From assembly GCA_949300355.1 (NCBI GenBank), contig CASGDY010000003.1, positions 1 through 36,546 on the forward strand: a stretch of DNA of 36,546 nt. The letters run 5' to 3'. The translations under genes and the position numbers were made by a program. Source of the DNA: an uncultured Brachyspira sp. (GTDB taxonomy: Bacteria > Spirochaetota > Brachyspiria > Brachyspirales > Brachyspiraceae). Shown here in pieces: positions 7,460-16,115 of this stretch (within the stretch, counting starts at the first letter, position 1; the number at the start of each line of letters is the position of its first letter). The notes beneath the pieces are model-generated. The model was not told the DNA's origin, did not search any database, and worked only from the letters and a program-made list of their open reading frames with translations.

Positions 7460-8641
7460 ATGAAGGAAAAAACTGTAAGAAAACTCAATTTAATTATATT
7501 GATACTATTCCCAATAATGCTTTTAGTATTCTCTATTACATATAATATATATAGTGTAGGTACAGAAAATAGAATTAGAAGAGAACTCGAAAACTTTACT
7601 AACTCACTTTCTTTAAGAATGGAAAGTAAATATATGGATATGATGACTCTTTACTTTAAAGAAGACTTGAATAATTATGCCATAGCAAATGAGTTTACTA
7701 ATTTGGTTAAAGAACAGGTAAGATTAGGTATCACACCGCATTTTAATTCCCTTAAATTTTCTGTAGACTATACAATGAAAAATAATGTAAGAACAACTAC
7801 ATATGCCTTATTATTCATAGCTGTTCTTATGTTTATATTAACTCTTGTAATTAATTTTACTAATAACAATATAAATAATACATCTTATGTCAGTCCGCCT
7901 ATTAATAATGTAAATGATAATGTTAAGGAGGATATTCAAAAACCTTCTAATCCTATAGGAAGTATGATTGATTCATTTTCAAGTGAGGCAATAAGACTTG
8001 AGATAGAGGAAATGTATAAAAAGTTAGTAAAAGAAATGAAAAGCTCCAGAGATGATCAGGCATTAGAAATAATAGAGAAGATGTTTCAATTAGATGATAG
8101 AAATCATTTAGCTTTAAATGGTGCTGGTATATTATATACAAAAATGTACGGCAGAGAAAATAAAGATGAATATTTCAAAAAAGCAAATGAATATTTTCAA
8201 TATGCTTTATCATTATACACAAATAATGAAAGTGTATCAAACAACAAAGCAATATTATATTCTGTAAGATATGAATTAAAGAAATCAGAAGAAGATTATG
8301 AAACTGCTTTGATTATATTTAATGATGCTTTATCTGCTAATCATTTGGATGTAGAGCTTCTTAATAACAGAGCAACATTATATTCAGTGAAGTATAAAAT
8401 AGGCGGCGATGAAAATATATTCACAAGGTCTATAAATGATTTTAATGAACTTATAAAAATAGATTACAATAATATATATGCTCTCAATAATAGAAGTGCT
8501 TTATACTTTACTAAATATAAAAACTCAGGAGATAAAAAATATTTTGATAAATCTATAGAGGACTGTAATACTGCATTCAAAATTAATTCAGCTGAAGCTC
8601 TTTATGATAATAGAGGTTCATTATATATATATAAATATTAA
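7460..8641 (+). CDS. Membrane-anchored TPR-repeat protein, apparently truncated at the C-terminus
   Basis: The 393-residue protein has two transmembrane segments, near residues 9-32 and 111-134, enclosing an external segment of about 80 residues. A cytoplasmic region follows, with tetratricopeptide-type repeats from about residue 190. The repeats have the Brachyspira-like form ALNNRSALYFTKYKNSGD, then a Phe-Asp/Asn-Ala-Leu helix, recurring every 36-38 residues. TPR arrays bind partner proteins; no partner is identified. The protein stops in the first helix of a repeat (SLYIYKY, then TAA), an unusual place to end. The stop codon is directly abutted by the stop codon of the opposing ATPase gene, with no bases between. 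No strong ribosome binding site precedes ATG 7460. Confidence 0.75.
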   Translation: MKEKTVRKLNLIILILFPIMLLVFSITYNIYSVGTENRIRRELENFTNSLSLRMESKYMDMMTLYFKEDLNNYAIANEFTNLVKEQVRLGITPHFNSLKFSVDYTMKNNVRTTTYALLFIAVLMFILTLVINFTNNNINNTSYVSPPINNVNDNVKEDIQKPSNPIGSMIDSFSSEAIRLEIEEMYKKLVKEMKSSRDDQALEIIEKMFQLDDRNHLALNGAGILYTKMYGRENKDEYFKKANEYFQYALSLYTNNESVSNNKAILYSVRYELKKSEEDYETALIIFNDALSANHLDVELLNNRATLYSVKYKIGGDENIFTRSINDFNELIKIDYNNIYALNNRSALYFTKYKNSGDKKYFDKSIEDCNTAFKINSAEALYDNRGSLYIYKY

Positions 8642-9847
8642 TTAGTTAAATATATTTATTTTGTTCTTTGTAAGTCCTAATCTGTTTTTTCTGTACTCTA
8701 TTTCTAAATTATCAATATTGAAATTATTATTTTTTTTGCTTAAATAATCTGTTCTGTAAATACTGCTTATATTATTTTCTTTATCTGCTATGAAATAATT
8801 ATAAAGCATAGTTCCTTCAATACTCATAAGCGATGAATCATGCGTAGAAAGTATAAGCTGAGAAGTATCTGTTTCTATTGTATGAATCTTATTAAAAAAA
8901 CTGCTGCCGAATAAATTTACAACAAATTCCAATAATTCTGACTGTATTCCATTAAACTCATCAACTATGGATAATGTACCGTTAATAAGAGAAACTAATA
9001 TGTAAATCAAGTTAATAGCATAAATTTTACTTCCTTCTGATTCTATTTCATCAAAATCATTTTTATAACTATCATGTTTTGACACAAGCCTTTTATTATC
9101 TATAATGAAAGAAAATTCATTTTTAGACATGCCTTCTTCTATATTCAAATCATCTATATCAATAAAAGATAATAGTTTTTTATATATATACCAAATATTA
9201 TATTTATTGAAATAATCGAAAGCTTCTACTATAGCATAAGAAGAAAAGTCAGCCTCATTTGTAAATGGAAATAAGAAACATAAATTTTTAAATAATGAAA
9301 GATAATAATTTACTTCTTCTCTGTATTCATCTATTTTTTCATCATTTATAAAACTTAAAAATGTATTTGTATCTGGAATATATTTATTATAATTAAATAT
9401 GCCGTCTTTGATATTATTCAATTCTCTTTCAAATACTATAATATCATTATTTTTAATCAATTTTTCTGAATATATTCTTTTATTTTCATTATCCAATACT
9501 AATTCATACAAATATAATATACATTCATCATTAGAGTAAAATTCTAAACAGAATCTGCTTTTATTATTTTTGCCATGAATCATATTAGGGTCTAAAAGTT
9601 TTTTGATGCTGTCATCACTTGAAATTATATAGCCGTTATTAGAATAAAGCATATATTTTAAAGCATTTATTAAATTACTTTTACCCGAACCATTATATCC
9701 GTATAAAAGGCATAATTTTGATATATATTCATCATTTATTTTTTTTAGAAATCGGCATTCATTTTCTTTGTCAATATCAATGGTTAAATCCAAGACAGCC
9801 TCATCATAAAAAGATCTGTAATTTGAAATTGTAAATTTTTTCAGCAT
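8642..9847 (-). CDS. AAA-family ATP-binding protein (RecF/OLD-like, AAA_15/AAA_21 type)
   Basis: This 401-residue protein starts MLKKFTISNYRSFYDEAVLD, the usual opening of RecF/SMC-like ATPases. Walker A is GYNGSGKS (residues 50-57). The ABC-like second half has SIVDEFNGIQSELLEFVV (Walker B near 297-302) and LILSTHDSS (switch histidine near 337). This resembles stand-alone ATPases found in defence or abortive-infection settings, such as the RloA-type ATPases of RloAB pairs. No nuclease or RloB-like partner is encoded beside it, so a defence role is only a possibility. It converges on the TPR gene with zero spacing. Upstream is a CCCGCCC repeat module rather than a clear promoter. Confidence 0.8.
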   Translation of the reverse strand: MLKKFTISNYRSFYDEAVLDLTIDIDKENECRFLKKINDEYISKLCLLYGYNGSGKSNLINALKYMLYSNNGYIISSDDSIKKLLDPNMIHGKNNKSRFCLEFYSNDECILYLYELVLDNENKRIYSEKLIKNNDIIVFERELNNIKDGIFNYNKYIPDTNTFLSFINDEKIDEYREEVNYYLSLFKNLCFLFPFTNEADFSSYAIVEAFDYFNKYNIWYIYKKLLSFIDIDDLNIEEGMSKNEFSFIIDNKRLVSKHDSYKNDFDEIESEGSKIYAINLIYILVSLINGTLSIVDEFNGIQSELLEFVVNLFGSSFFNKIHTIETDTSQLILSTHDSSLMSIEGTMLYNYFIADKENNISSIYRTDYLSKKNNNFNIDNLEIEYRKNRLGLTKNKINIFN

Positions 9848-9936
9848 ATTATTTTATTTTTAAAATATTTTCTCTCTAACTTTATAAAAACAAAACAATA
9901 TAAAATATGTAAAGATTAAAAAACTAAAAAAAGATT

Positions 9937-10021
9937 GGGCGGGTGCTATAATTTCTTATTAAATTAATAAAAAAAATAAATACTAAAACTTCAAAATAAA
10001 GCAGAAAGGATAGAGGGCGGG
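9937..10021 (-). repeat. Composite-element A module alone (paired CCCGCCC boxes)
   Basis: Read on the minus strand, CCCGCCCTCTAT starts at 10021 and ATAGCACCCGCCCAAT ends near 9935. The box-to-box gap is 71 bases, as in the complete elements. No CGCACG module follows on the left. It lies between the divergent ATPase and VWA genes (9848-10088), a gap in which I see no gene. Confidence 0.65.
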
Positions 10022-10088
10022 AAATTAGAGCAGTATTTTTAATTATAAAAACATTTGATTTTTTATTTATTTATTTTATTATTAGAGC

Positions 10089-11231
10089 ATGGATAAAGAT
10101 AATATAGATTATAAAAATGCTACAAGATGGCGTTTAATACTTGGAAGTTTCGCTGAAGATAATATAGAACTTGACAGAGAATACTCTGATATGGACAATG
10201 CATTAGGTTTTTTGTATGACAGAGAATACAGCAGAGAGGCCGGATACGCTGATTTTGAAAATGAAAATAAACAAAGAGGCGGAAAGGATAAAAGTGCTTT
10301 AACTGTTCCTACTTGGGTTGCTAAGGTAAAAAAGTTATTTCCCAAAAAAACAGTTGAAATTATGCAAACTCATGCATTAGAAAAATATAATCTTACCGAG
10401 ATGATTACTGATGAGAATATTTTAAAAGAAATGGAGCCTAATATGGAGCTTTTAAAAAATATTCTCACATTCAAAGATATGATGAACGGCAACGTTAAAA
10501 AACTTGCTTATGATATAGTAAGAAAAGTTGTTGATGATATAAAAAAGAAAATGGAAAGCGATATAAAAAAAGTTTTTTATGGAAAAAAACTTCCAAACTC
10601 CGCCACTCAAAATAAAATATTTAAAAATCTTGATGTAAAAAAAACAATAAGAAATAATTTAAAAAACTATAACATAGAAGATAAAACTATTTTCGTAGAT
10701 AAATTATATTTCAATCAAAACATAAAAAAGTATAATCCTTGGCATATAATAATACTTATAGATGAAAGCGGTTCTATGCTTGACTCTGTTATATATTCTG
10801 CAATAATGGCATCTATATTTTCAAACCTTCCATATCTATCAATTAAACTTGTAATATTCGACACTTCCATAGTTGATTTAAGCGACAGTGTAAAAGACCC
10901 AATAGATGTATTATTCAAAGTGCAGCTTGGAGGGGGTACTGATATTGTTATGGCTTTGGAATATGCTAAAAAGATTACAACCATACCTGATAAAACTATA
11001 GTTCTTCTTATAAGCGATTTATATGATAGTAATGATTACAGGCATATGTATAAAAGTGCAAGGGATATAATAGAGGCAAGGTCTAAACTTTTTGTGCTTC
11101 CTGCTTTGGACTATAATGCAGATGCCAGCTATGATAAAGAGGCTGCAAAGCAACTTGCAAAAATAGGTGCTAAAGTTGCAGCTGTTACACCTGATGAGCT
11201 TTCTAAATGGATAAGCACTGTTATATCATAA
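10089..11231 (+). CDS. yehP: YehP-like von Willebrand factor A domain protein
   Basis: This 380-residue protein aligns from memory along its whole length with Escherichia coli YehP (about 378 residues). Shared features are an RWRLILG start, helical middle, ILIDESGSMLDSVIYSAIMA, FDTSIVDLSD, VQLGGGTDIVMALEYA and an LPALD...Y...AAKQLAKIGAKVAAVTPDELSKW end. The MIDAS metal site is complete: DESGS (225-229), Thr in GGGTD (284) and Asp in LISD (310). In E. coli the gene sits with a MoxR-type AAA+ ATPase and a SWIM zinc-finger gene (yehL/yehQ); none is present here, so it is either an orphan or its partners lie elsewhere. No strong ribosome binding site is seen. The molecular function of the family is not known to me. 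Confidence 0.8.
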   Translation: MDKDNIDYKNATRWRLILGSFAEDNIELDREYSDMDNALGFLYDREYSREAGYADFENENKQRGGKDKSALTVPTWVAKVKKLFPKKTVEIMQTHALEKYNLTEMITDENILKEMEPNMELLKNILTFKDMMNGNVKKLAYDIVRKVVDDIKKKMESDIKKVFYGKKLPNSATQNKIFKNLDVKKTIRNNLKNYNIEDKTIFVDKLYFNQNIKKYNPWHIIILIDESGSMLDSVIYSAIMASIFSNLPYLSIKLVIFDTSIVDLSDSVKDPIDVLFKVQLGGGTDIVMALEYAKKITTIPDKTIVLLISDLYDSNDYRHMYKSARDIIEARSKLFVLPALDYNADASYDKEAAKQLAKIGAKVAAVTPDELSKWISTVIS

Positions 11232-11242
11232 AATTTATTTAA

Positions 11243-11440
11243 CGCACGGTGAATAGATTTTTTGTTTATTATTTTAATGAAAATTTTTGATAATAATATA
11301 TTTAAAAATTTTCTCATCGTGCGGTTAATACAGCTTCAAATTTAAATAACACCTGGGTGGGCAGCTAAAAAATTCTAATTTGATAATAAGGAAAATAAAA
11401 AGTTTATATGCAGATAAAATTAAAAAGCCTAAAGGGTGGG
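11243..11440 (-). repeat. Composite intergenic element, complete copy 2 (198 bp, minus orientation)
   Basis: Read on the minus strand the boxes are CCCACCC (11440-11434), CCCACCC (11361-11355), CGCACG (11324-11319) and CGTGCG (11248-11243). Gaps are 72, 30 and 70 bases. Both first boxes carry the same G-to-A change relative to copy 1. The outer CGCACG box starts 11 bases after the yehP stop codon. Together with copy 3 it fills the 459-base gap 11232-11690; I see no gene there. Confidence 0.75.
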
Positions 11441-11467
11441 GAGTGTCATTCACATACCCTGCCCTTT
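11431..11467. other. Long hairpin at the junction of two head-to-head repeats
   Basis: AAAGGGTGGGGAGTGT (11431-11446) and ACATACCCTGCCCTTT (11452-11467) flank a five-base loop and can pair at 15 of 16 positions, including G-U pairs. The stem is made by the facing first boxes of copies 2 and 3. It could act as a bidirectional terminator between yehP and the methyltransferase gene, although the T tract is short. Confidence 0.6.
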
Positions 11468-11652
11468 TATATTTCTTGATTCATTTTTATAATTTTAACT
11501 TTTTTATTCTTAAAAGCTAAAATTATAAAAACATACCCGCTCAAAAATTATTTAAGTTTAAAATCAATTAAACGCGCGTTTAATAATTTTATGCTAATCA
11601 TTTAATTTGTAATATAAAATATTTTTGTATTTTTAAATTCACTCAACGTGCG
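11457..11652 (+). repeat. Composite intergenic element, complete copy 3 (196 bp)
   Basis: The boxes are CCCTGCCC (11457-11464, one inserted T), CCCGCTC (11536-11542), CGCGCG (11573-11578) and CGTGCG (11647-11652), with gaps of 71, 30 and 68 bases. The third box differs by one base but can still pair with the fourth through a G-U pair. The right edge lies 38 bases from the stop codon of the methyltransferase gene. Confidence 0.68.
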
Positions 11653-11690
11653 TATAGATTTGTTTATATAAATATATTAAAAATAATAGT

Positions 11691-13079
11691 TTAAATATTA
11701 TTTTTTCTTAGTATAACAATATGTTCATTGCACATCGCTTCTAATTTTTTACCAACTGTATTTGTCGGAGAGTTTAATGAAGGCATAACTTTATTAATTA
11801 TATTTCTATTAATTGTATAAACATAATCCATATTATATTGACTTGCAATTTCTTTTATTATCTTATCTGTCTTTAAAAGTTCTCCTTTAACGGTTCTATT
11901 GCCGACAACCCAAAATTGATAACCGCCTGTTTTAGTTTTTTTAGAAATAGCTGATATCGCTTTTTCTAAATCTAAATAAAAACTATATACATCGCCTGCA
12001 CGCTCTAAATCAATATCTTTAATAATTTCTAAAGATTTATTTAAAGTTTTGCTTGGAATCGAAAATTCAAATCCATTTCTAAACTTAGCTCCTCCCATCA
12101 ATGTTTTATCAATCATCATTATTTCTTTATCAGAAAGCCCTAATAAATCTATCCCTATCCATTGAAGTGATAATCTGCTGTATTCTCCATAAGCAACCGT
12201 TGTTCTGCTATCCCCATAAGGAGGAGATGTAATTACTAAATCAACAGATGAATCGGCAATATCAAACAAGTCTATAACATTATTATTAAATATCATAACT
12301 TTTGAAATGCTTCCATTTTTATTACAAGCTTCAGCAAAGCCATTCATTTTTTCTATATTTTTATCTAAAATATCAGTGAATTCTTTTAATACATTCGGCT
12401 TAAAACTTTTTACTTTTATCGGAGGCATTCTAAACATTTTAAACTCTCCGTTTCTGCGATTAGATACAAGCCTAACTGATTCGCTAAATGCCGCAAATAC
12501 AAAATTTCGTATATTTTCATCTTCAATTTTTAATATATGATTTTTAATCATTTGAAGCTGCAATATTACTCTTGGCTTAAACCAATAACCAATATTTTTA
12601 AAATCAGGTACTTCAAAATTATTTTTTTTTGAATCTATATATTTTCTTAAATATTTAGGGGCCTCATTTCCCCATCCGTCTTTTGAAGTAATATCAATAG
12701 TTTTTTCAAAATATTCATCTGCACATTCATAAAAATCTATATTTTCATTATAATCATCATTAATTTGTTTCAATAAAATTGAAGTTTCTTTTTTAAGCTC
12801 ATTTATATCAAGTTTATTAGTTTTTACTTTTGAAATAAATATTGCAAGAGGATTGATATCATTTCCATATACAGTTTTGATATTAGCAAGCATACCTTCC
12901 ACAAGAACTGTACCAGAACCAGAAAACGGATCAAATAAAGAATCTACTTCCATAACTTGCCTAACTATATTAATAATATTCCTGCTTATAGGAAAAACCA
13001 TTACCGCTGGATAACTATGAATACTATGTGTATATTCTTTTGTATTCTCGTATTTAAAATCCCAATAATTATTAGGCAA
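11691..13079 (-). CDS. Orphan DNA methyltransferase (N4-cytosine/N6-adenine type), N-terminus probably frameshifted
   Basis: The open frame encodes 462 residues. AdoMet motif I is LFDPFSGSGTVLVEG (DPFSGSGT at 50-57), followed by YGNDINPLA. The catalytic motif IV is TSPPYGD (284-290). Motif I precedes motif IV with a long recognition-type region between; SPPY is common in N4-cytosine enzymes, so the modified base is uncertain. The only in-frame start is TTG 13079, which has no ribosome binding site. Upstream, the same frame keeps coding-like sequence (ETDKKLISILKK). It can be joined to ATG 13138 if the A6 tract at 13132-13127 were A7. No restriction endonuclease gene is adjacent, so it is an orphan in this window. 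Confidence 0.8.
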   Translation of the reverse strand: MPNNYWDFKYENTKEYTHSIHSYPAVMVFPISRNIINIVRQVMEVDSLFDPFSGSGTVLVEGMLANIKTVYGNDINPLAIFISKVKTNKLDINELKKETSILLKQINDDYNENIDFYECADEYFEKTIDITSKDGWGNEAPKYLRKYIDSKKNNFEVPDFKNIGYWFKPRVILQLQMIKNHILKIEDENIRNFVFAAFSESVRLVSNRRNGEFKMFRMPPIKVKSFKPNVLKEFTDILDKNIEKMNGFAEACNKNGSISKVMIFNNNVIDLFDIADSSVDLVITSPPYGDSRTTVAYGEYSRLSLQWIGIDLLGLSDKEIMMIDKTLMGGAKFRNGFEFSIPSKTLNKSLEIIKDIDLERAGDVYSFYLDLEKAISAISKKTKTGGYQFWVVGNRTVKGELLKTDKIIKEIASQYNMDYVYTINRNIINKVMPSLNSPTNTVGKKLEAMCNEHIVILRKNNI

Positions 13080-13144
13080 TTTTTTAAGTATAGATATTAA
13101 TTTCTTATCTGTTTCTATATGATTGATTTTTTATTCATAGTTTT

Positions 13145-13174
13145 ATTATAATAAACTGCTTAATATATTGTCTG
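13145..13174 (-). promoter_or_regulatory. Putative promoter of the methyltransferase gene
   Basis: On the minus strand CAGACA (13174-13169), an 18-base spacer and TATAAT (13150-13145). The predicted transcription start falls at or next to ATG 13138, which suggests a leaderless or nearly leaderless message and supports that ATG as the true start. Confidence 0.5.
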
Positions 13175-13210
13175 CATTGTATTATTAATAATAAATAAAA
13201 TCAATAATAA

Positions 13211-13243
13211 AAAAGATGCAGAATAATTAATCCTGCACCTTTT
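13211..13243 (-). terminator. Intrinsic terminator of lon
   Basis: On the minus strand AAAAGGTGCAG pairs with CTGCATCTTTT (one G-U pair) around an 11-base loop, followed by a T-rich run. It begins 12 bases after the lon stop codon. Confidence 0.85.
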
Positions 13244-13254
13244 ATGATTTTATA

Positions 13255-15783
13255 TTATAATTTTTTATTTACTTTTTTGTCTGTTTTTTTAGACAATTTT
13301 TTGTTTTCAGATTTATTTGATTTATTTAGCTTATTTAATTTAAACATAAAATCAAATACCTCTTTAACATCTTTTACAGGATGGAAAGTTAAACCCTTTT
13401 TAACATTTTCAGGAATCTCATCCAAATCCCTAATATTCTCATAAGGTATTATTATATGCTTAATGAATCCAAGCCTTTTTGCCGCTATAGTTTTTTCTTT
13501 AAGTCCGCCTATAGGGAGAACTTTTCCATTTAATGAAAGCTCGCCTGTCATAGCAGTATCATTTCTTATAACTTTATTCATAGAAAGCGAAAGCAAAGCA
13601 GTAGCCATAGTAATACCTGCTGAAGGGCCGTCTTTAGGAGTAGCTCCTTCAGGAATATGCAAGTGAATCATAGCATCATTAAAATAGTTTTCAGCAACGC
13701 CGTAATCTTCGGCAACGCTTTTTACATAACTATAAGCTATCTCTACACTCTCGCTCATAACATCGCCAAGCTGTCCTGTTACCTGTATGTTTCCGGAATC
13801 TTTTTTCTCTGATACCTTTATTGATTCTATAGTGAGAGTTGCACCGCCTAAAGATGTCCAAGCTAAGCCTATAGAGTTTCCAGGCTTCAAATCCTTCTCT
13901 GTGAAGTCTTCTGTGAATATTGGCTTTTTAAGATATTTCTCTAAATCTTTTTCATCTACTGTATAGCTGTAAGTTTTTTTATTATGCTCTACAATATCAG
14001 CAGCGATTTTTCTGCATATTCTCTCTATTCTTCTTTCAAAATTTCTAACCCCAGCCTCTCTAGCATATCCGTCTATTATAGTACTTATAGCCTTATTAGT
14101 AAATGTTATATTTTTTATATCAAGTCCATGAGATTTAACCTGTCTAGGTATAATATATTTAGAAGCTATTTTTAATTTCTCTTCCATAATGTATCCTGAA
14201 AGTCTTATAACTTCCATTCTGTCAAGCAAAGGTCTAGGAATTGTATCAAGTGTATTTGCTGTAGTTATGAATAAAACATTTGATAAATCGAAAGGCAAAT
14301 CCAAATAATGATCTCTAAAAGAAGAATTCTGTTCCGGATCTAAAACTTCTAGTAAAGCACTTGAAGGATCACCCTGAAAACTTGTTCCTAATTTATCAAT
14401 TTCATCAAGCATAAGAACAGGATTCTTAACTTTTACTATCTTCAAAGCCTCTATAATTTTACCAGGCATAGCACCTATATAAGTTCTTCTATGTCCTTTA
14501 ATTTCAGCTTCATCTCTCATACCGCCTAAAGAAAATCTGAAGAAAGGTCTGTCTAATGCCTCAGCTATACTTTTACCTATAGAAGTTTTACCAACCCCCG
14601 GAGGGCCTACAAAACATAGTATAGAAGATTTTTTCTCAGGATTTAATTTTCTCACTGCTAAAAATTCGTATATTCTCTCTTTAACATCTTCAAGTCCGTA
14701 ATGATCTCTGTCCAATATATTTTTGCTTTTTGAAATATCTTCTCTTTCTTTATTTTCCTTATTCCAAGGCAAAGCAAATAAAGTATCCAAATAATTTTTA
14801 GAAACTGTATATTCCGGAGAATGAGTATCTATTGTAGAAATCTTTTCTATTTCCTGTTCCATTCTCTCTTTAACTTCATCTATAACATTAATCTCTTCAA
14901 GAGTTTTTTTATATTTCTCTATATCTCTTTGTTTAGGATCTGTATCATAACCCAATTCTTTTTTTATTTCTTTTAATTGTTCTTTTAAGAAATATTCTCT
15001 TTGCTGTTTTTGTACCTTTGAATTGATGCTGCCTTGTATTTTCTGCTGTATTTCAGATATTTCTCTCTCTTTTTGAAGAAGAATATGAACCTTTTCAAGT
15101 CTTTCCTGAATATCAAAAGTTTCAAGTATTTCCTGCTGACTTGCACGCTCTACATTAAGCATAGATGTAACAAAATCAGCCAATCTTCCGGGATCATCAA
15201 CATTCACCATAGTAAGACGCATTTCTTCAGTGAAAAGCGGATTATTCTCGCTTATGGCTTTTATATCTGAAAGCAAAGCTCTAGTATATGCTTTTATTTC
15301 TTTGGCTTCCTTCTCATTTCTAAAAGGATCTATATCAGGTATATAAAGAGGCTCTGCTCTTATTACAGGATCAGTAGTTACAAATTTTATAACTTTATAT
15401 CTTCGTATTGAATTTATAAGAAGATTAAGTCCGCCGTCAGGCAAATTTAATTTTTTGAATACTTTGACAACAACACCAACTTTATAAATTTCATCAACAG
15501 AAGGTGTTTTCTTTTCGTACGGAGTATCAGAAATATATAAATTAAGTCCTAAAAATCCGTCATTTTCGGCTATAGCCTTATTTACAGCATCTGCATGATG
15601 GGCTGGTATCGGAAACGGAGCATAAAGCCCGGGAAATAATGGCTTTCCCATTACAGGTATGATTATTAATCTTGAAGGTAATTTATCTTCCACGATTGCA
15701 ACCGTATTATCCTCTTTTTTACTATTATCGCTATTTTTATCATTATCTATATCTTTATTTAATTTATCTTTGTCTTTAATCAT
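13255..15783 (-). CDS. lon: ATP-dependent protease Lon
   Basis: I prefer ATG 15783 (842 residues) over the in-frame TTG 15789, because AGGAG lies 8 bases before the ATG but only 3 before the TTG. The order is typical of LonA: an N-terminal substrate-binding domain (RLIIIPVMGKPLFPGLYAPF onward), a long coiled coil around 230-320, and the AAA+ module with Walker A GPPGVGKTS (near 395) and Walker B VLMLDEIDKLG. The protease domain has the Ser in DGPSAGITMA and the Lys in PIGGLKEKTIAAKR. The Ser-Lys dyad is intact. The C-terminus ends in a Lys/Asn/Ser-rich tail of about 25 residues not usual for Lon. The enzyme degrades misfolded and regulatory proteins in the cytoplasm. It is transcribed alone. 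Confidence 0.96.
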   Translation of the reverse strand: MIKDKDKLNKDIDNDKNSDNSKKEDNTVAIVEDKLPSRLIIIPVMGKPLFPGLYAPFPIPAHHADAVNKAIAENDGFLGLNLYISDTPYEKKTPSVDEIYKVGVVVKVFKKLNLPDGGLNLLINSIRRYKVIKFVTTDPVIRAEPLYIPDIDPFRNEKEAKEIKAYTRALLSDIKAISENNPLFTEEMRLTMVNVDDPGRLADFVTSMLNVERASQQEILETFDIQERLEKVHILLQKEREISEIQQKIQGSINSKVQKQQREYFLKEQLKEIKKELGYDTDPKQRDIEKYKKTLEEINVIDEVKERMEQEIEKISTIDTHSPEYTVSKNYLDTLFALPWNKENKEREDISKSKNILDRDHYGLEDVKERIYEFLAVRKLNPEKKSSILCFVGPPGVGKTSIGKSIAEALDRPFFRFSLGGMRDEAEIKGHRRTYIGAMPGKIIEALKIVKVKNPVLMLDEIDKLGTSFQGDPSSALLEVLDPEQNSSFRDHYLDLPFDLSNVLFITTANTLDTIPRPLLDRMEVIRLSGYIMEEKLKIASKYIIPRQVKSHGLDIKNITFTNKAISTIIDGYAREAGVRNFERRIERICRKIAADIVEHNKKTYSYTVDEKDLEKYLKKPIFTEDFTEKDLKPGNSIGLAWTSLGGATLTIESIKVSEKKDSGNIQVTGQLGDVMSESVEIAYSYVKSVAEDYGVAENYFNDAMIHLHIPEGATPKDGPSAGITMATALLSLSMNKVIRNDTAMTGELSLNGKVLPIGGLKEKTIAAKRLGFIKHIIIPYENIRDLDEIPENVKKGLTFHPVKDVKEVFDFMFKLNKLNKSNKSENKKLSKKTDKKVNKKL

Positions 15784-15810
15784 TAACAAAACTCCTGATT
15801 AATATTGTAT

Positions 15811-15840
15811 AGTATAATATAAAATATACTTATAAGTCAA
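15811..15840 (-). promoter_or_regulatory. Putative promoter of lon
   Basis: On the minus strand TTGACT (15840-15835), an 18-base spacer and TATACT (15816-15811), about 25 bases before the ribosome binding site. I saw no heat-shock operator of the CIRCE type. The rest of the 15784-16115 gap holds only AT-rich sequence and the chemoreceptor terminator at 16031-16070. Confidence 0.6.
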
Positions 15841-16030
15841 ATAAAATCTTGTTAAGTATTTCATGCAATAAATATACCAATTTAAAAATTTAGATTATTT
15901 TTTATACTGTATTTAATATATTTTATGATAAAAGTATATATATAAAAGCATATATATGTAGAAATAACTTTATTTATATGATGATTTTTACTGATTATAA
16001 AAATAAAATAATACTAATTGTAAAATAATT

Positions 16031-16070
16031 AAAAAGTGTTTTATTATATATGTTTAATAATAAAACACTT
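16031..16070 (-). terminator. Intrinsic terminator of the chemoreceptor gene
   Basis: AAGTGTTTTATTA (16034-16046) and TAATAAAACACTT (16058-16070) form a perfect 13-pair stem with an 11-base loop. On the minus strand the stem is followed by a T run at 16035-16031, 45 bases after the chemoreceptor stop codon. Confidence 0.85.
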
Positions 16071-16115
16071 ATAATTATATATTGTATTTAATTTATACTA
16101 GTATGTAAGTAATCA

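Noticed and set aside
13244-13444. Plus-strand frames opposite lon, both chemoreceptors, murA and other genes
   Set aside because: They are antisense shadows of strong coding regions, without domains or ribosome binding sites.
15784-15789. TTG start for Lon two codons upstream
   Set aside because: AGGAG is only three bases away from it but eight from ATG 15783.
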